A DNA stretch of 64,000 nucleotides, taken from assembly GCA_021774615.1 (NCBI GenBank), contig JAJFIW010000004.1, forward strand, positions 1 through 64,000, written 5' to 3'. The notes below the pieces were generated by a model that had not been told where the DNA came from, searched no databases, and saw nothing but the letters and a program-made list of their open reading frames with translations. Shown piece by piece: positions 8,439-16,355 of this stretch. The stretch comes from Alphaproteobacteria bacterium (GTDB taxonomy: Bacteria; Pseudomonadota; Alphaproteobacteria; UBA1280; UBA6503). Each line of letters begins with the position of its first letter. Positions within the stretch are counted from its first letter, which is position 1. The translations under genes and the position numbers were made by a program.

Positions 8439-9050
8439 ATGAACTCAGCACAACACATATTTTGGCTTGTACTGCTCTTGTTAGTAGCATTGCTTGTATG
8501 GTTTGTTATACCCTCACAACCAAAGCTACCCACAGTTAAAGAAGTTGTTAAGGCAAAAGAAGCTGAAGTTGATGAGATTATTGAACAATTGCCTAATCTA
8601 CTTAATAAAGATGGCTCAGCAATTGTGCTTGATGCTCCACAGTTTATTGGTCGTGATAATCTTGACAGATCATGGAAGGTGTCTGCCGCAAGAGCTTTCC
8701 AGAAACGTGGAGAAGCGGTAATGAACCTAGAGCAAGTCCACGTGTCAGCAACTAGTAACGATGATATTGAGGTTTTCCGAGTGGATTCTCCAAGTGGTAT
8801 CTTTGATGATGCACAAAATAAATTAATATTTAGTAACGGATTCTCTGCTTACGTCGAAGAACTAAATGTAGTTGGTAAAGAAGCTTTCTATAATTTAAAA
8901 AACCAAACAATTGCTGGTCGAGAATTAATAGTTAATGGTAAAGAAGGGCGGATGCTGTCTGACAGCTTTGACGTTGACCTTATAAACAATAAGGCACGCC
9001 TAGAGGGGAATATTCAGATGGTAATTATCCTAGACAAGAAAACACCCTAA
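8439..9050 (+). CDS. lptC: LPS export periplasmic protein LptC
   Basis: This is the bitopic inner-membrane protein that passes LPS from the LptBFG transporter to LptA. One N-terminal membrane segment (about 6-24) is followed by a periplasmic beta-jellyroll-type region with alternating polar and hydrophobic residues. Family identity rests on size (203 residues), topology and position directly before lptA and lptB. The sequence itself is weakly conserved, as is usual for LptC. It starts 13 nt after rnd and its stop is 18 nt before lptA, so it is part of one operon. Confidence 0.88.
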   Translation: MNSAQHIFWLVLLLLVALLVWFVIPSQPKLPTVKEVVKAKEAEVDEIIEQLPNLLNKDGSAIVLDAPQFIGRDNLDRSWKVSAARAFQKRGEAVMNLEQVHVSATSNDDIEVFRVDSPSGIFDDAQNKLIFSNGFSAYVEELNVVGKEAFYNLKNQTIAGRELIVNGKEGRMLSDSFDVDLINNKARLEGNIQMVIILDKKTP

Positions 9051-9068
9051 GGGTAGGAGAAATAAAGA

Positions 9069-9551
9069 ATGAAGAAATTTTTAACTGGATTATGGATTGC
9101 CTCTTTGGCGGTGTTTTTGGTTGTTCCAGTTGCAAGCTATGCACAACAAGAGGAGTTAGACATCCAGTCTGATAACCTAGACATTAATAACCAAGCAGGT
9201 ACGGCTGTATTTACTAACAACGTTGTAGTAACCCGTGAGGGTATGAAACTAAAAGCAGACAAAGTTAAGGTTACATATATAAAAGAAAATTTAGGTAACC
9301 ACGATGTAGACAAAATAGAAGCAACAGGTAATGTTAAACTGCTTGAGGGTAATAGGGTTGCAACAGCACAACGTGCCTTATATAAGGTTCAAGAGCATCA
9401 AGTACATTTATTTGACCATGTACAGGTTACTCAAGGTGATGGAAGTATTATCAAAGGTACAAAAATGTTGTATGATATTAAACAAGGTCGTATAACCGTT
9501 TCTTCAGGTGATGAACCTGTTAGAGCCCATTTTAATGGCAAAATAAAATAA
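9069..9551 (+). CDS. lptA: LPS periplasmic bridge protein LptA
   Basis: This secreted OstA-type protein polymerises across the periplasm to carry LPS to the outer membrane. A clear signal peptide (MKKFLTGLWIASLAVFLVVP, cleavage after SYA near residue 25) precedes a beta-rich domain. That domain has the family pattern: IQSDNLDINNQAGTAVFTNN, VEATGNVKL-type repeats, and a RITVSSGDEPVRA end. Length is 160 residues. It sits between lptC and lptB. Shine-Dalgarno AGGAGA is about 9 nt before the ATG. Confidence 0.93.
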   Translation: MKKFLTGLWIASLAVFLVVPVASYAQQEELDIQSDNLDINNQAGTAVFTNNVVVTREGMKLKADKVKVTYIKENLGNHDVDKIEATGNVKLLEGNRVATAQRALYKVQEHQVHLFDHVQVTQGDGSIIKGTKMLYDIKQGRITVSSGDEPVRAHFNGKIK

Positions 9552-9575
9552 TATAATATCTAGGAATTACTATAA

Positions 9576-10313
9576 ATGCCCGATAGCCAACCCGAAGGAT
9601 TGCAAGCGATAAACTTATCGAAGACTATTCGTCGTCGTAAGATAATATCTGACGTATCATTCCAAGTTCGTCGTGGTGAGGCTGTGGCAATTTTGGGCCC
9701 GAATGGTGCAGGTAAAACTACTAGTTTTTATGCGGTGGCAGGTTTGCAAAAAGCAGACACTGGCAGCGTATTAATTGACGGTAAAGACATTACCGATTGG
9801 CCTGTTTACCTTAGGGCACGTGCTGGGATTGGTTATTTGCCACAAGAGGCTTCAATTTTTCGTGGTCTTAGTGTTTCCGAGAACATTCGGGCTATTCTAG
9901 AAATTGTAGAACGTAAAGAAGCAAGAGTTAAAGAACGCCTCGACCAGCTACTAACAGAGTTTGGCCTGCACCATATTGCAGCTTCTCCTGCAACAGCACT
10001 GTCGGGTGGCGAGCGCAGACGGGTGGAGATTGCGCGTGCTATGGCATCTAACCCAACCTATATTTTACTTGATGAACCATTTGCAGGGGTTGACCCTATT
10101 GCTGTAGGTGATATTAGGCAGCTAGTTATAGGCCTAAAAGAGCGTGACATTGGAGTTTTAATTACCGACCATAACGTCAGAGAAACACTAAGTATTGTAG
10201 ACAGAGCATATATTTTACATCAGGGTGAAGTTATCACCAATGGCACACCAAATGATATTGTAGCTAACCAAAAAGTAAAAGAAGTTTACTTAGGCGAAGG
10301 TTTTACACTGTAG
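9576..10313 (+). CDS. lptB: LPS export ATPase LptB
   Basis: This is the cytoplasmic ATPase of the LptBFG transporter that extracts LPS from the inner membrane. At 245 residues it has Walker [10 protein letters not shown] (K47), the Q-loop in [10 protein letters not shown], signature [14 protein letters not shown] (from 142) and Walker [13 protein letters not shown] (D166/E167), which is typical of LptB. It is followed by the H-loop [10 protein letters not shown]. It is the last gene of the rnd-lptC-lptA-lptB set. rpoN follows after a 207-bp gap that probably holds a separate promoter. lptF and lptG are not in this window. Confidence 0.97.
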   Translation: MPDSQPEGLQAINLSKTIRRRKIISDVSFQVRRGEAVAILGPNGAGKTTSFYAVAGLQKADTGSVLIDGKDITDWPVYLRARAGIGYLPQEASIFRGLSVSENIRAILEIVERKEARVKERLDQLLTEFGLHHIAASPATALSGGERRRVEIARAMASNPTYILLDEPFAGVDPIAVGDIRQLVIGLKERDIGVLITDHNVRETLSIVDRAYILHQGEVITNGTPNDIVANQKVKEVYLGEGFTL

Positions 10314-10404
10314 CATATTTAAATGTCAATTTTTCTTCTTTGAAGCCCATTAATTTTTTACTGTAATAAAACCATTATGATAGCTAATAGTATTAGTGTC
10401 TTGT

Positions 10405-10474
10405 CAGATAAATATGGCTTTATCTCTTTTGCTGTACCCTATAAATTGGTGAGCGGTATGAAACATGTTAGACT
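10405..10474 (+). promoter_or_regulatory. Probable rpoN promoter region with a small palindrome
   Basis: The gap between lptB and rpoN contains a perfect 7-bp inverted repeat, AGATAAA-tatggc-TTTATCT, at about 10405-10424. It also has a candidate promoter TTGGTG-N17-TAGACT ending near 10474, about 46 nt before the rpoN ATG. The -35 is weak. The palindrome could be an operator. Nothing else is recognisable in this gap. Confidence 0.35.
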
Positions 10475-10520
10475 TAGAATAACAAATAATAACCGCATAA
10501 TTAACTAAACGGAGAGTTTA

Positions 10521-11942
10521 ATGGCAGGACAGCGCCTCGACTTGCGTATGAGCCAACAGCTGGTGATGACCCCCCAACTACGGATGGCGATAAAGCTGCT
10601 GCAAATGAACAGCCTTGATTTGCACTCTTTTGTTGAGCAAGAGATGCTTGAAAACCCGTTTCTTTCTACCGAAGAACATACTAGCGATAGTAACAATGAA
10701 GATGACCCTATAAGTAGAGATTTCGAGAAGGATGACATATCTCAAGACCTATCGAGCGACACAGGCTTAGATGTGGGCTGGGATAGCCTTTATGACGTGG
10801 GGAATAGCTCGGATCGAAGCGGCAGCAGCCATAGTTTTGACCACACCAGCGATGATGCTTGGGAAGCAAATGCAACTAATGATGAAACACTAAAGGATCA
10901 TCTAACAAATCAACTTGGGCTTACAACTAGCAACCCAGTAGTGCGTTTTTTGGGCCAATACCTGATAGACGCTATTGACGATACTGGCTATATAAACCTC
11001 GATTTTTCTGCTGCATCAAAGCAGCTTGGGGTTGATGTTGGCAAGCTATACGAAATTCTAACTTTAGTGCAAACATTTGACCCTATAGGTGTAGGTGCAC
11101 GTAGTTTGTCGGAATGCTTAAGTTTGCAATTAAAAGCACAAGGCAACTTAACACCTATAGCAATGATGGTTCTTGCTAATTTAGATGTTTTAGCACGGCG
11201 TGACATGGGGAAACTAGCAAAACTAGCTGGTTGCTCTAGCGATGAAGTGCAACAAGTTTGCGACCGCATCGTGCAGCTTACACCAAAACCAGGTTTGAAA
11301 TTTGGTAATGACATATCAACTAATGTTACCCCCGACATTATCGTAACCCGTGACAATGACGGTAAATGGAAGGCAGAACTTAATGCCGATGCCATGCCTA
11401 AAATATTATTGAATAACGCGTTTGATATTAAAGGCAAAAATAAAGAAGATAATAGCTATATAAACGATAAAATGGGTCGTGCGCAGTGGTTACTAAAAAG
11501 CCTAGAGCAGCGGGCTAAAACCATCTATAAAACTGGTAATGCAATACTAGAGTTCCAAGCAGGTTTCTTTGATTATGGGGTAGAGCACTTACAGCCATTA
11601 ACTCTTAAAACTGTTGCCGACCATATTGAGGTGCATGAATCTACTGTGTCACGGGTTACAAGCGGTAAATACATGCAAACCCCAATGGGTGTTTTTGAGT
11701 TAAAATACTTTTTTTCAAGTGCTATTGGCACTACAGGTGGTAAAGTAGAGGTAGCGTCGGAAAGTGTTAAGGCGATGCTAAAACGGTTGGTAAAAGACGA
11801 GCCATCAACTCGCCCTTACTCTGATGAAAAGCTAGTAGCATTGCTGAAAAAAGAAGGTATCGATGTTGCTCGGCGTACGGTCGCAAAATATCGAGAAGCA
11901 ATAGGGATACCACCAAGCTCGCAACGAAGAGTTAGAATGTAG
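10521..11942 (+). CDS. rpoN: RNA polymerase sigma-54 factor RpoN
   Basis: This alternative sigma factor directs RNA polymerase to -24/-12 promoters that need an AAA+ activator. The N-terminal activator-interacting region starts MSQQLVMTPQLRMAIKLLQM near residue 10, with an acidic linker at about 50-125. The core-binding domain and HTH follow (HESTVSRVTSGKYMQTP, residues about 373-389). The RpoN box ARRTVAKYR is at 450-458. Length (473) and order are normal. Its position between lptB and hpf is classic for proteobacteria. GGAGAG stands 5-6 nt before the ATG. Confidence 0.98.
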   Translation: MAGQRLDLRMSQQLVMTPQLRMAIKLLQMNSLDLHSFVEQEMLENPFLSTEEHTSDSNNEDDPISRDFEKDDISQDLSSDTGLDVGWDSLYDVGNSSDRSGSSHSFDHTSDDAWEANATNDETLKDHLTNQLGLTTSNPVVRFLGQYLIDAIDDTGYINLDFSAASKQLGVDVGKLYEILTLVQTFDPIGVGARSLSECLSLQLKAQGNLTPIAMMVLANLDVLARRDMGKLAKLAGCSSDEVQQVCDRIVQLTPKPGLKFGNDISTNVTPDIIVTRDNDGKWKAELNADAMPKILLNNAFDIKGKNKEDNSYINDKMGRAQWLLKSLEQRAKTIYKTGNAILEFQAGFFDYGVEHLQPLTLKTVADHIEVHESTVSRVTSGKYMQTPMGVFELKYFFSSAIGTTGGKVEVASESVKAMLKRLVKDEPSTRPYSDEKLVALLKKEGIDVARRTVAKYREAIGIPPSSQRRVRM

Positions 11943-11967
11943 ATTTAACAACAAGGGAGAAAAGACC

Positions 11968-12579
11968 ATGCAAATACATATTACTGGAAAACATATTGAT
12001 TCTGGTGACGCTCTAAGAGAGCATATTGAGGCTAAAATAGAAGGTCTTACCCAGTATTTTAATAATGTTGTTGATGTTAACGTTGTTCTAAAAACAGAAG
12101 GGCACCGCCATTTAGCCGAAGTAAACACACTGCTGTCAGGTATTGTGTTGCGTGCTCATGGGGAGGGCGGAGACTTTTATATAGCCGTTGATGAGGTTAT
12201 AGACAAACTAGTCCGCCAATTGCAAAAATATAAAGGTCGTTTGCAGAAACACCGTAAACGTCGCCAAGAAGAATCTGTCCGCTTTGGTGACATCCAACCA
12301 ATTCAAGCTACAGAGCATGAAATGGAAGAGGATGCATTGGAAAATGCCCCTGATGATATTTTTGCAGAATACATCCCAGCGGTAGTGCATAAAGAAATAC
12401 GAGACCTACCAAGCCTAAGTGTTGACGAGGCAGTAATGCAGATGGATCTGATGCATATGAATTTCTTTATTTTCCAGAATGCAAAAACTAGCGACATTAA
12501 CGTTGTGTTCCGCCGTGATGATGGCAAAGTAAGCTGGATTGAGACTAATGCAAAAAAAGGCAAGAAAAGTGCAGCATAG
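11968..12579 (+). CDS. hpf: Ribosome hibernation promoting factor, long form
   Basis: This protein binds the 30S decoding region in slow growth and drives ribosomes into inactive dimers. The N-terminal HPF/RaiA domain (about 1-105, starting MQIHITGKHIDSGDALREHI) ends in a basic stretch KGRLQKHRKRR. A linker and the C-terminal dimerisation domain (about 140-195, VDEAVMQMDLMHMNFFIFQN) identify it as long HPF (203 residues). It lies 25 nt after rpoN, so sigma-54 and HPF are likely co-transcribed. GGGAG precedes the ATG. A strong terminator follows. Confidence 0.96.
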   Translation: MQIHITGKHIDSGDALREHIEAKIEGLTQYFNNVVDVNVVLKTEGHRHLAEVNTLLSGIVLRAHGEGGDFYIAVDEVIDKLVRQLQKYKGRLQKHRKRRQEESVRFGDIQPIQATEHEMEEDALENAPDDIFAEYIPAVVHKEIRDLPSLSVDEAVMQMDLMHMNFFIFQNAKTSDINVVFRRDDGKVSWIETNAKKGKKSAA

Positions 12580-12595
12580 TTACTTTCTGTAAATT

Positions 12596-12630
12596 AAAAC
12601 ACCCTTGCTTGTTTGCAGGGGTGTTTTTTT
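12596..12630 (+). terminator. Rho-independent terminator after hpf
   Basis: The stem arms AAAACACCCTTGC and GCAGGGGTGTTTT (one G-U pair) enclose a 6-nt loop and run into seven T residues. This is the cleanest intrinsic terminator in the window. It also argues against starting rapZ upstream of 12648. Confidence 0.9.
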
Positions 12631-12647
12631 ATGTAAATATATTGCTT

Positions 12648-13520
12648 ATGAGCAAAAATCAGAAAAATATTCTTCTTGTAACAGGTATATCAGGAGCAGG
12701 CACAACTACTGCCTTAAAAACTCTTGAAGATGCAGGCTATATGGTGATTGATAATATGCCGTTGCGTCTTGTGCCAGCTTTGGTGCAAGATAGTGCAGCA
12801 CTTCCTAACAAACTAGCTTTGGGTGTAGACATCCGTACCCATGACATTGCCACCCATTTTACTACTGCACTAGATAGTATTAAGGGGATACTAGAAATAA
12901 AAGCCCATGTTTTGTTTTTACATGCCGACGACGAAACACTGCTTCGTCGTTTTAAAGAAACCCGCCGCAAACACCCGCTGCACGATGGCCGACCAGTTCT
13001 CGAGATTGTGGCATTAGAAAAGCAAATCGTAGACCCTGTTCGTCAAGTTGCCGACACTTTGCTCGATACATCACACTTTAAACCAGCAGATTTGCGCCGT
13101 TATTTATTGGCTCAATTTAGTGACGATGAGCTGTCGTCAGATATGGCAGTTTTTGTAATGTCTTTTGGGTTTAAACATGGCTTACCAAAAGAGGCTGATG
13201 TAGTGTTTGATATGCGCTTTCTAAAAAATCCGCATTACAATGACGAGCTTCGCCCTAAAACTGGCTTACAAGACGATGTAAAAGCCTATATCGCTGAAGA
13301 CGAAAACCTTAACCCTACATTAGATAACATAACAAATTTATTGCGCCAACAATTGCCGCTATTCCATAAAGAGGGTAAAGCCTACCTAACCATTGCAATT
13401 GGCTGCACAGGCGGCCACCACCGTAGCGTGATGATGGTAGAAGAAATAGCCAACCGCTTAAAGGACCTACCTTTTTCAATTCGCACCCACCACCGCGACA
13501 TAGAAAACCCCGCAGGCTAA
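12648..13520 (+). CDS. rapZ: RapZ-family protein with an altered P-loop
   Basis: This is a YvcJ/RapZ nucleotide- and RNA-binding protein. In E. coli, RapZ guides RNase E to the sRNA GlmZ and so controls GlcN6P synthase. About 290 residues cover the family: N-terminal P-loop domain (DIRTH motif, LRRFKETRRKHPL) and C-terminal domain with GCTGGHHRSVMM. The Walker A reads GISGAGTTT: residue 19 is Thr (ACA at 12702) where the family has Lys. The start is set to ATG 12648 because the longer frame would run through the hpf terminator. The pts and hprK genes often found nearby in alphaproteobacteria are absent here. Confidence 0.93.
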   Translation: MSKNQKNILLVTGISGAGTTTALKTLEDAGYMVIDNMPLRLVPALVQDSAALPNKLALGVDIRTHDIATHFTTALDSIKGILEIKAHVLFLHADDETLLRRFKETRRKHPLHDGRPVLEIVALEKQIVDPVRQVADTLLDTSHFKPADLRRYLLAQFSDDELSSDMAVFVMSFGFKHGLPKEADVVFDMRFLKNPHYNDELRPKTGLQDDVKAYIAEDENLNPTLDNITNLLRQQLPLFHKEGKAYLTIAIGCTGGHHRSVMMVEEIANRLKDLPFSIRTHHRDIENPAG

Positions 13521-13654
13521 ATTTTTTGCTTGAAAAATAGATTATGAATTACCACATACAATTTCTGTAATTAAATATCTTTAAAATTAACTTTTTATAA
13601 ACGCCTGCAAGGGCTATAGCATTGGTTAGCACCTTTGCCGAATTCACTACGGAG

Positions 13655-13672
13655 CCCCGCTATTGCGAGGGG
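13655..13672 (+). promoter_or_regulatory. Hairpin covering the ribosome binding site
   Basis: CCC-CGC (13655-13660) can pair with GCG-a-GGG (13665-13671) around a TATT loop, with one bulged A. The Shine-Dalgarno GAGGGG (13667-13672), 9 nt before the ATG at 13682, lies in the 3' arm. Translation of the next gene may therefore depend on opening this stem. Confidence 0.4.
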
Positions 13673-13681
13673 TAATTTATT

Positions 13682-14092
13682 ATGAGCAATGAACTTCCTG
13701 TAACAGATTTAGGTATTGATATTGCCACTCCTCAAGAAATAGACTACTGCGCATATAGTAAAGGTGGTGTATGGGGAGTGATTGATATTAGAAAACAAAC
13801 CCCAATGTCTGTGCTTAGACAAGGGCATTACCGCCCTGTATGGCTTGAGCTTAAAGGTGCTGAACACGCTAGGCTCTTGGTGTTAATTCCATCCTCTGAG
13901 GTTTCTTGGGATTCTCTTGATAACCCTTATATTATAATAAACTTCATAGAGAAATACTGGAGGGATAGTATGTGGAATACTCCTGATAGTATGGAGCCTA
14001 TCCTCGAAAAGGATATAGGAAGTAAGGTAAAAAGGGAATACATAGATACCACTAAGAAAATAATAATGGAAATGCGAACTATGTTCTTGTAA
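13682..14092 (+). CDS. Unrecognised 136-residue protein
   Basis: No family is recognised. The protein is probably cytoplasmic (no signal or membrane segment), with a mixed alpha/beta pattern: beta-like segments around GGVWGVIDIR (29-38) and RLLVLIPSSEV (64-74), then a helical C-terminus rich in Met and Lys. It is a single-gene unit: a 160-bp non-coding region precedes it, and a strong terminator follows. Its ribosome binding site GAGGGG lies inside a small stem. No function is proposed. Confidence 0.75.
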   Translation: MSNELPVTDLGIDIATPQEIDYCAYSKGGVWGVIDIRKQTPMSVLRQGHYRPVWLELKGAEHARLLVLIPSSEVSWDSLDNPYIIINFIEKYWRDSMWNTPDSMEPILEKDIGSKVKREYIDTTKKIIMEMRTMFL

Positions 14093-14134
14093 AGAAATAT
14101 TGTGACGACAGTATATTTTAAATAATTATCGATT

Positions 14135-14165
14135 TACCCAGAGACGTCTGGGTATTTTTGTTTTT
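14135..14165 (+). terminator. Rho-independent terminator
   Basis: A perfect 8-bp stem TACCCAGA / TCTGGGTA with a GACG loop is followed by TTTTTGTTTTT. Confidence 0.88.
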
Positions 14166-14278
14166 AACACTACACATACTTAGTAAATTGTTATATAACC
14201 CATTCGGAAGCTAGACAAAATAAGCATCTACGATTAGTATGAAGCACACACAAGATAGGTAAATAAAGAGGTTCTATT

Positions 14279-15571
14279 ATGACACACCAAGATTATAAAG
14301 TTAAAGATATGGCATTGGCTGACGAAGGCCGTAAACTAATTGGGCTGGCTGAAAAAGAAATGCCAGGTCTAATGGCTATTCGTGCCGAGCACACAGCATC
14401 ACAACCTTTAAAAGGCGCTAATATCCTAGGCTGCCTGCACATGACTGTTGAAACAGCAGTGCTAATCGAAACTTTGGTAGAGCTTGGCGCTGAAGTGCGC
14501 TGGTCTAGCTGCAATATTTTCTCTACTAACGACGCTGCAGCCGCTGCAATTGCTGCACGTTCTATCCCTGTATTTGCTTGGAAAGGCGAAACAGAAGAAG
14601 AGTACGAATGGTGTGTTGAACAAACAATTACTGGTCGTGCCGACTGGAAACCAAACATGATTTTGGACGACGGTGGCGACTTAACAGTTATGATGCACGA
14701 GCGTTTCCCCGAGTTAATGGCAAACATTAAAGGTATTTCTGAAGAAACAACCACTGGTGTTCTACGTTTAAACGACATGGCAAACGACAAAAAATTAGCG
14801 TGTCCAGCAATTAATGTTAACGACTCTGTTACTAAATCAAAATTTGACAACCTTTACGGCTGCCGTGAATCATTAGTAGATGGCATTAAACGCGCTACTG
14901 ACGTGATGATTGCTGGTAAAGTAGCTGTTGTTGCAGGTTATGGTGATGTTGGTAAAGGCTGTGCCGAAGCACTACACGCACAAGGTGCACGTGTTATCGT
15001 TACCGAGATTGACCCTATTAACGCTTTGCAAGCTTCAATGCGTGGCTACCAAGTTATGCCGATGAGTAAAGCTTGCGAGCTGGGCGATATTTTTGTTACT
15101 GCTACTGGTAACAAAGACATTATCACCGCTGACTATGTACTACGTATGAAAGACCATGCAATTGTATGTAATATTGGGCACTTTGATAACGAAATCGAAG
15201 TAGATAAACTTCGTAACTACACTTGGACAAATATCAGACCACAAGTAGACAAAATCACCATGCCAAATGGTCGTTCAATTATTCTGTTGGCTGAAGGTCG
15301 CTTGGTTAACCTTGGTTGTGCCACAGGGCACCCTGCATTTGTGATGAGCGCAAGCTTCTCTAACCAAGTATTAGCACAGATGGAATTGTGGAATAACCAC
15401 AGTCAATACGAAAACAAAGTATACATGTTACCTAAGAAATTAGACGAACAAGTAGCTCGTTTCCATATTGGTCAGCTAGGTGTAGAGCTAGAAACCCTTA
15501 CAGCAGAACAAGCTGCTTATATCGGTGTTTCAGCTGAAGGCCCTTACAAGCCTGAATATTACCGCTATTAA
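14279..15571 (+). CDS. ahcY: S-adenosylhomocysteine hydrolase AhcY
   Basis: This enzyme splits S-adenosylhomocysteine to adenosine and homocysteine with bound NAD, removing the product that inhibits SAM-dependent methylation. At 430 residues it carries [15 protein letters not shown], the LDDGGDLT segment, NAD-binding [10 protein letters not shown], and the C-terminal signature ending KPEYYRY, which closes the NAD site of the neighbouring subunit. AGAGG lies 8 nt before the ATG. I see no match to the known SAH or SAM riboswitches in the 110 bp upstream. A terminator and two repeat units follow. Confidence 0.99.
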   Translation: MTHQDYKVKDMALADEGRKLIGLAEKEMPGLMAIRAEHTASQPLKGANILGCLHMTVETAVLIETLVELGAEVRWSSCNIFSTNDAAAAAIAARSIPVFAWKGETEEEYEWCVEQTITGRADWKPNMILDDGGDLTVMMHERFPELMANIKGISEETTTGVLRLNDMANDKKLACPAINVNDSVTKSKFDNLYGCRESLVDGIKRATDVMIAGKVAVVAGYGDVGKGCAEALHAQGARVIVTEIDPINALQASMRGYQVMPMSKACELGDIFVTATGNKDIITADYVLRMKDHAIVCNIGHFDNEIEVDKLRNYTWTNIRPQVDKITMPNGRSIILLAEGRLVNLGCATGHPAFVMSASFSNQVLAQMELWNNHSQYENKVYMLPKKLDEQVARFHIGQLGVELETLTAEQAAYIGVSAEGPYKPEYYRY

Positions 15572-15574
15572 TCT

Positions 15575-15637
15575 TAATCCACCTGCGGGTAGGCAAAGCC
15601 TACCCTTGGTGCTGCGTTCCTCAGACTGCCGACAACC
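15575..15637 (+). repeat. Palindromic intergenic repeat unit 1
   Basis: This is the first of two tandem degenerate copies (about 63 bp each, 69-bp period). It contains a perfect hairpin GGGTAGGC-aaa-GCCTACCC. The unit begins TAATCCACC and ends CGACAACC, sharing GGTGCTGCGTTCC and CAGACTG with copy 2. It is more GC-rich than its surroundings. Confidence 0.7.
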
Positions 15638-15643
15638 AGTTAC

Positions 15644-15707
15644 TAATCCACCGTCGGACAGGCAAAGCCTGATCCTCGGTGCTGCGTTCCGCAGACTGTC
15701 GACAACC
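15644..15707 (+). repeat. Palindromic intergenic repeat unit 2
   Basis: This is the second copy of the repeat downstream of ahcY. The hairpin core is CAGGC-aaa-GCCTG, with weaker flanking pairing than copy 1. It has the same TAATCCACC beginning, internal GGTGCTGCGTTCC and CGACAACC end. Frames across both copies read like typical spurious translations of genomic repeats and are not annotated as genes. Confidence 0.7.
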
Positions 15708-15753
15708 TCTCACCTTGCGGTGACTCGGGATGTCGTTAGGAAATATGCTAATT

Positions 15754-15777
15754 GGGCGAGCGAGAGCTTGCCCTTTT
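15754..15777 (+). terminator. Terminator of ahcY transcript
   Basis: An 8-bp stem GGGCGAGC / GCTTGCCC (one G-U pair) with a GAGA loop is followed by TTTT. Confidence 0.7.
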
Positions 15778-15797
15778 GTGTGCTTAGGTAAGGTAAT

Positions 15798-15866
15798 ATG
15801 TTTAATTTTCTTGAAGTTATGGGGCTGAATGATTACATTAAGTCCTACTACAACAGAATTGGATAA
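15798..15866 (+). CDS. Possible 22-residue small protein or leader peptide
   Basis: A short frame MFNFLEVMGLNDYIKSYYNRIG starts at an ATG with TAAGG 4 nt upstream. It ends 5 nt before the next gene's ATG, which itself has no good Shine-Dalgarno. This suggests translational coupling. Composition is protein-like. It could be a real small protein, a leader peptide, or chance. No function is proposed. Confidence 0.4.
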   Translation: MFNFLEVMGLNDYIKSYYNRIG

Positions 15867-15871
15867 ATAAA

Positions 15872-16195
15872 ATGGGATTAACAGCGGTGGTAGAGCCAAG
15901 AAAACAGCCAACAACTCGTACGGATCATTACCCGTCATACGAAATTATCGAGCATAAAAACTCGCTTGCGGTTGCCGTGCCATTTAATGACCAAGACAAA
16001 AGCCGCGTTTGGGTACGGATGGGTGATGAAATTATCCGTATTTCTTACAATAGTAAATTCTTTGCCGACTTGCTTGATGTTCCGCTCGACAAAATGGTTA
16101 TGCTGCGTCGCCAACCAACTTTATGGATCGTTGAAAAGAATGACCTAGGGCATATTATTGCCGAATATGAAGCTGCAGTTGTAGCTACAGAGTAG
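15872..16195 (+). CDS. Unrecognised 107-residue protein
   Basis: No family is recognised. This is a small soluble protein with beta-type segments around YEIIEHKNSLAVAVPF (23-38) and RVWVRMGDEIIRISYN (45-60), and a C-terminal WIVEKNDLGHIIAEYEAA stretch. It probably folds as a small beta-rich domain. Its start codon lies 5 nt after the stop of a 22-residue frame that has the better ribosome binding site, so it may depend on coupled translation. A 146-bp palindromic element follows. No function is proposed. Confidence 0.72.
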   Translation: MGLTAVVEPRKQPTTRTDHYPSYEIIEHKNSLAVAVPFNDQDKSRVWVRMGDEIIRISYNSKFFADLLDVPLDKMVMLRRQPTLWIVEKNDLGHIIAEYEAAVVATE

Positions 16196-16201
16196 CCTTA
16201 C

Positions 16202-16347
16202 AATCTACCCCAAAATTATTTATTCAGGCAATTTTTTACACTTTTGCCTTGCTCAAGTACTTGTTTGTACTCTACGCAAGGCAAAAGTGCAAAAACTTAT
16301 CCTAAACCAGCATGTAAACATGCTTTAAATTAATTTCGGGGTAGATT
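16202..16347. repeat. 146-bp nested palindromic element between convergent genes
   Basis: The terminal arms are AATCTACCCC (16202-16211) and GGGGTAGATT (16338-16347), extending to 17 bp with one mismatch. Inside is a perfect 14-bp inverted repeat CACTTTTGCCTTGC / GCAAGGCAAAAGTG (16239-16252, 16276-16289), which itself encloses AGTAC/GTACT. A 7-bp palindrome AGCATGT/ACATGCT is at 16309-16324. It may be a small non-coding mobile element or an elaborate two-way terminator. No transposase is present. Confidence 0.75.
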
Positions 16348-16355
16348 ATTTTTCC

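Noticed and set aside
12609-12647. Longer rapZ start
   Set aside because: It would include the T tract of the hpf terminator in the coding region. The family start fits ATG 12648.
14166-14278. Possible SAM or SAH riboswitch before ahcY
   Set aside because: I see neither the conserved pairing nor the motif residues of known SAM-II or SAH riboswitches. Only a weak promoter-like TTGTTA-N17-CTAGAC is present.
15525-15791. 88-codon plus-strand frame downstream of and overlapping ahcY
   Set aside because: It translates the two palindromic repeats and the ahcY terminator. The peptide simply repeats the NPP-RQSL pattern of the DNA repeat.
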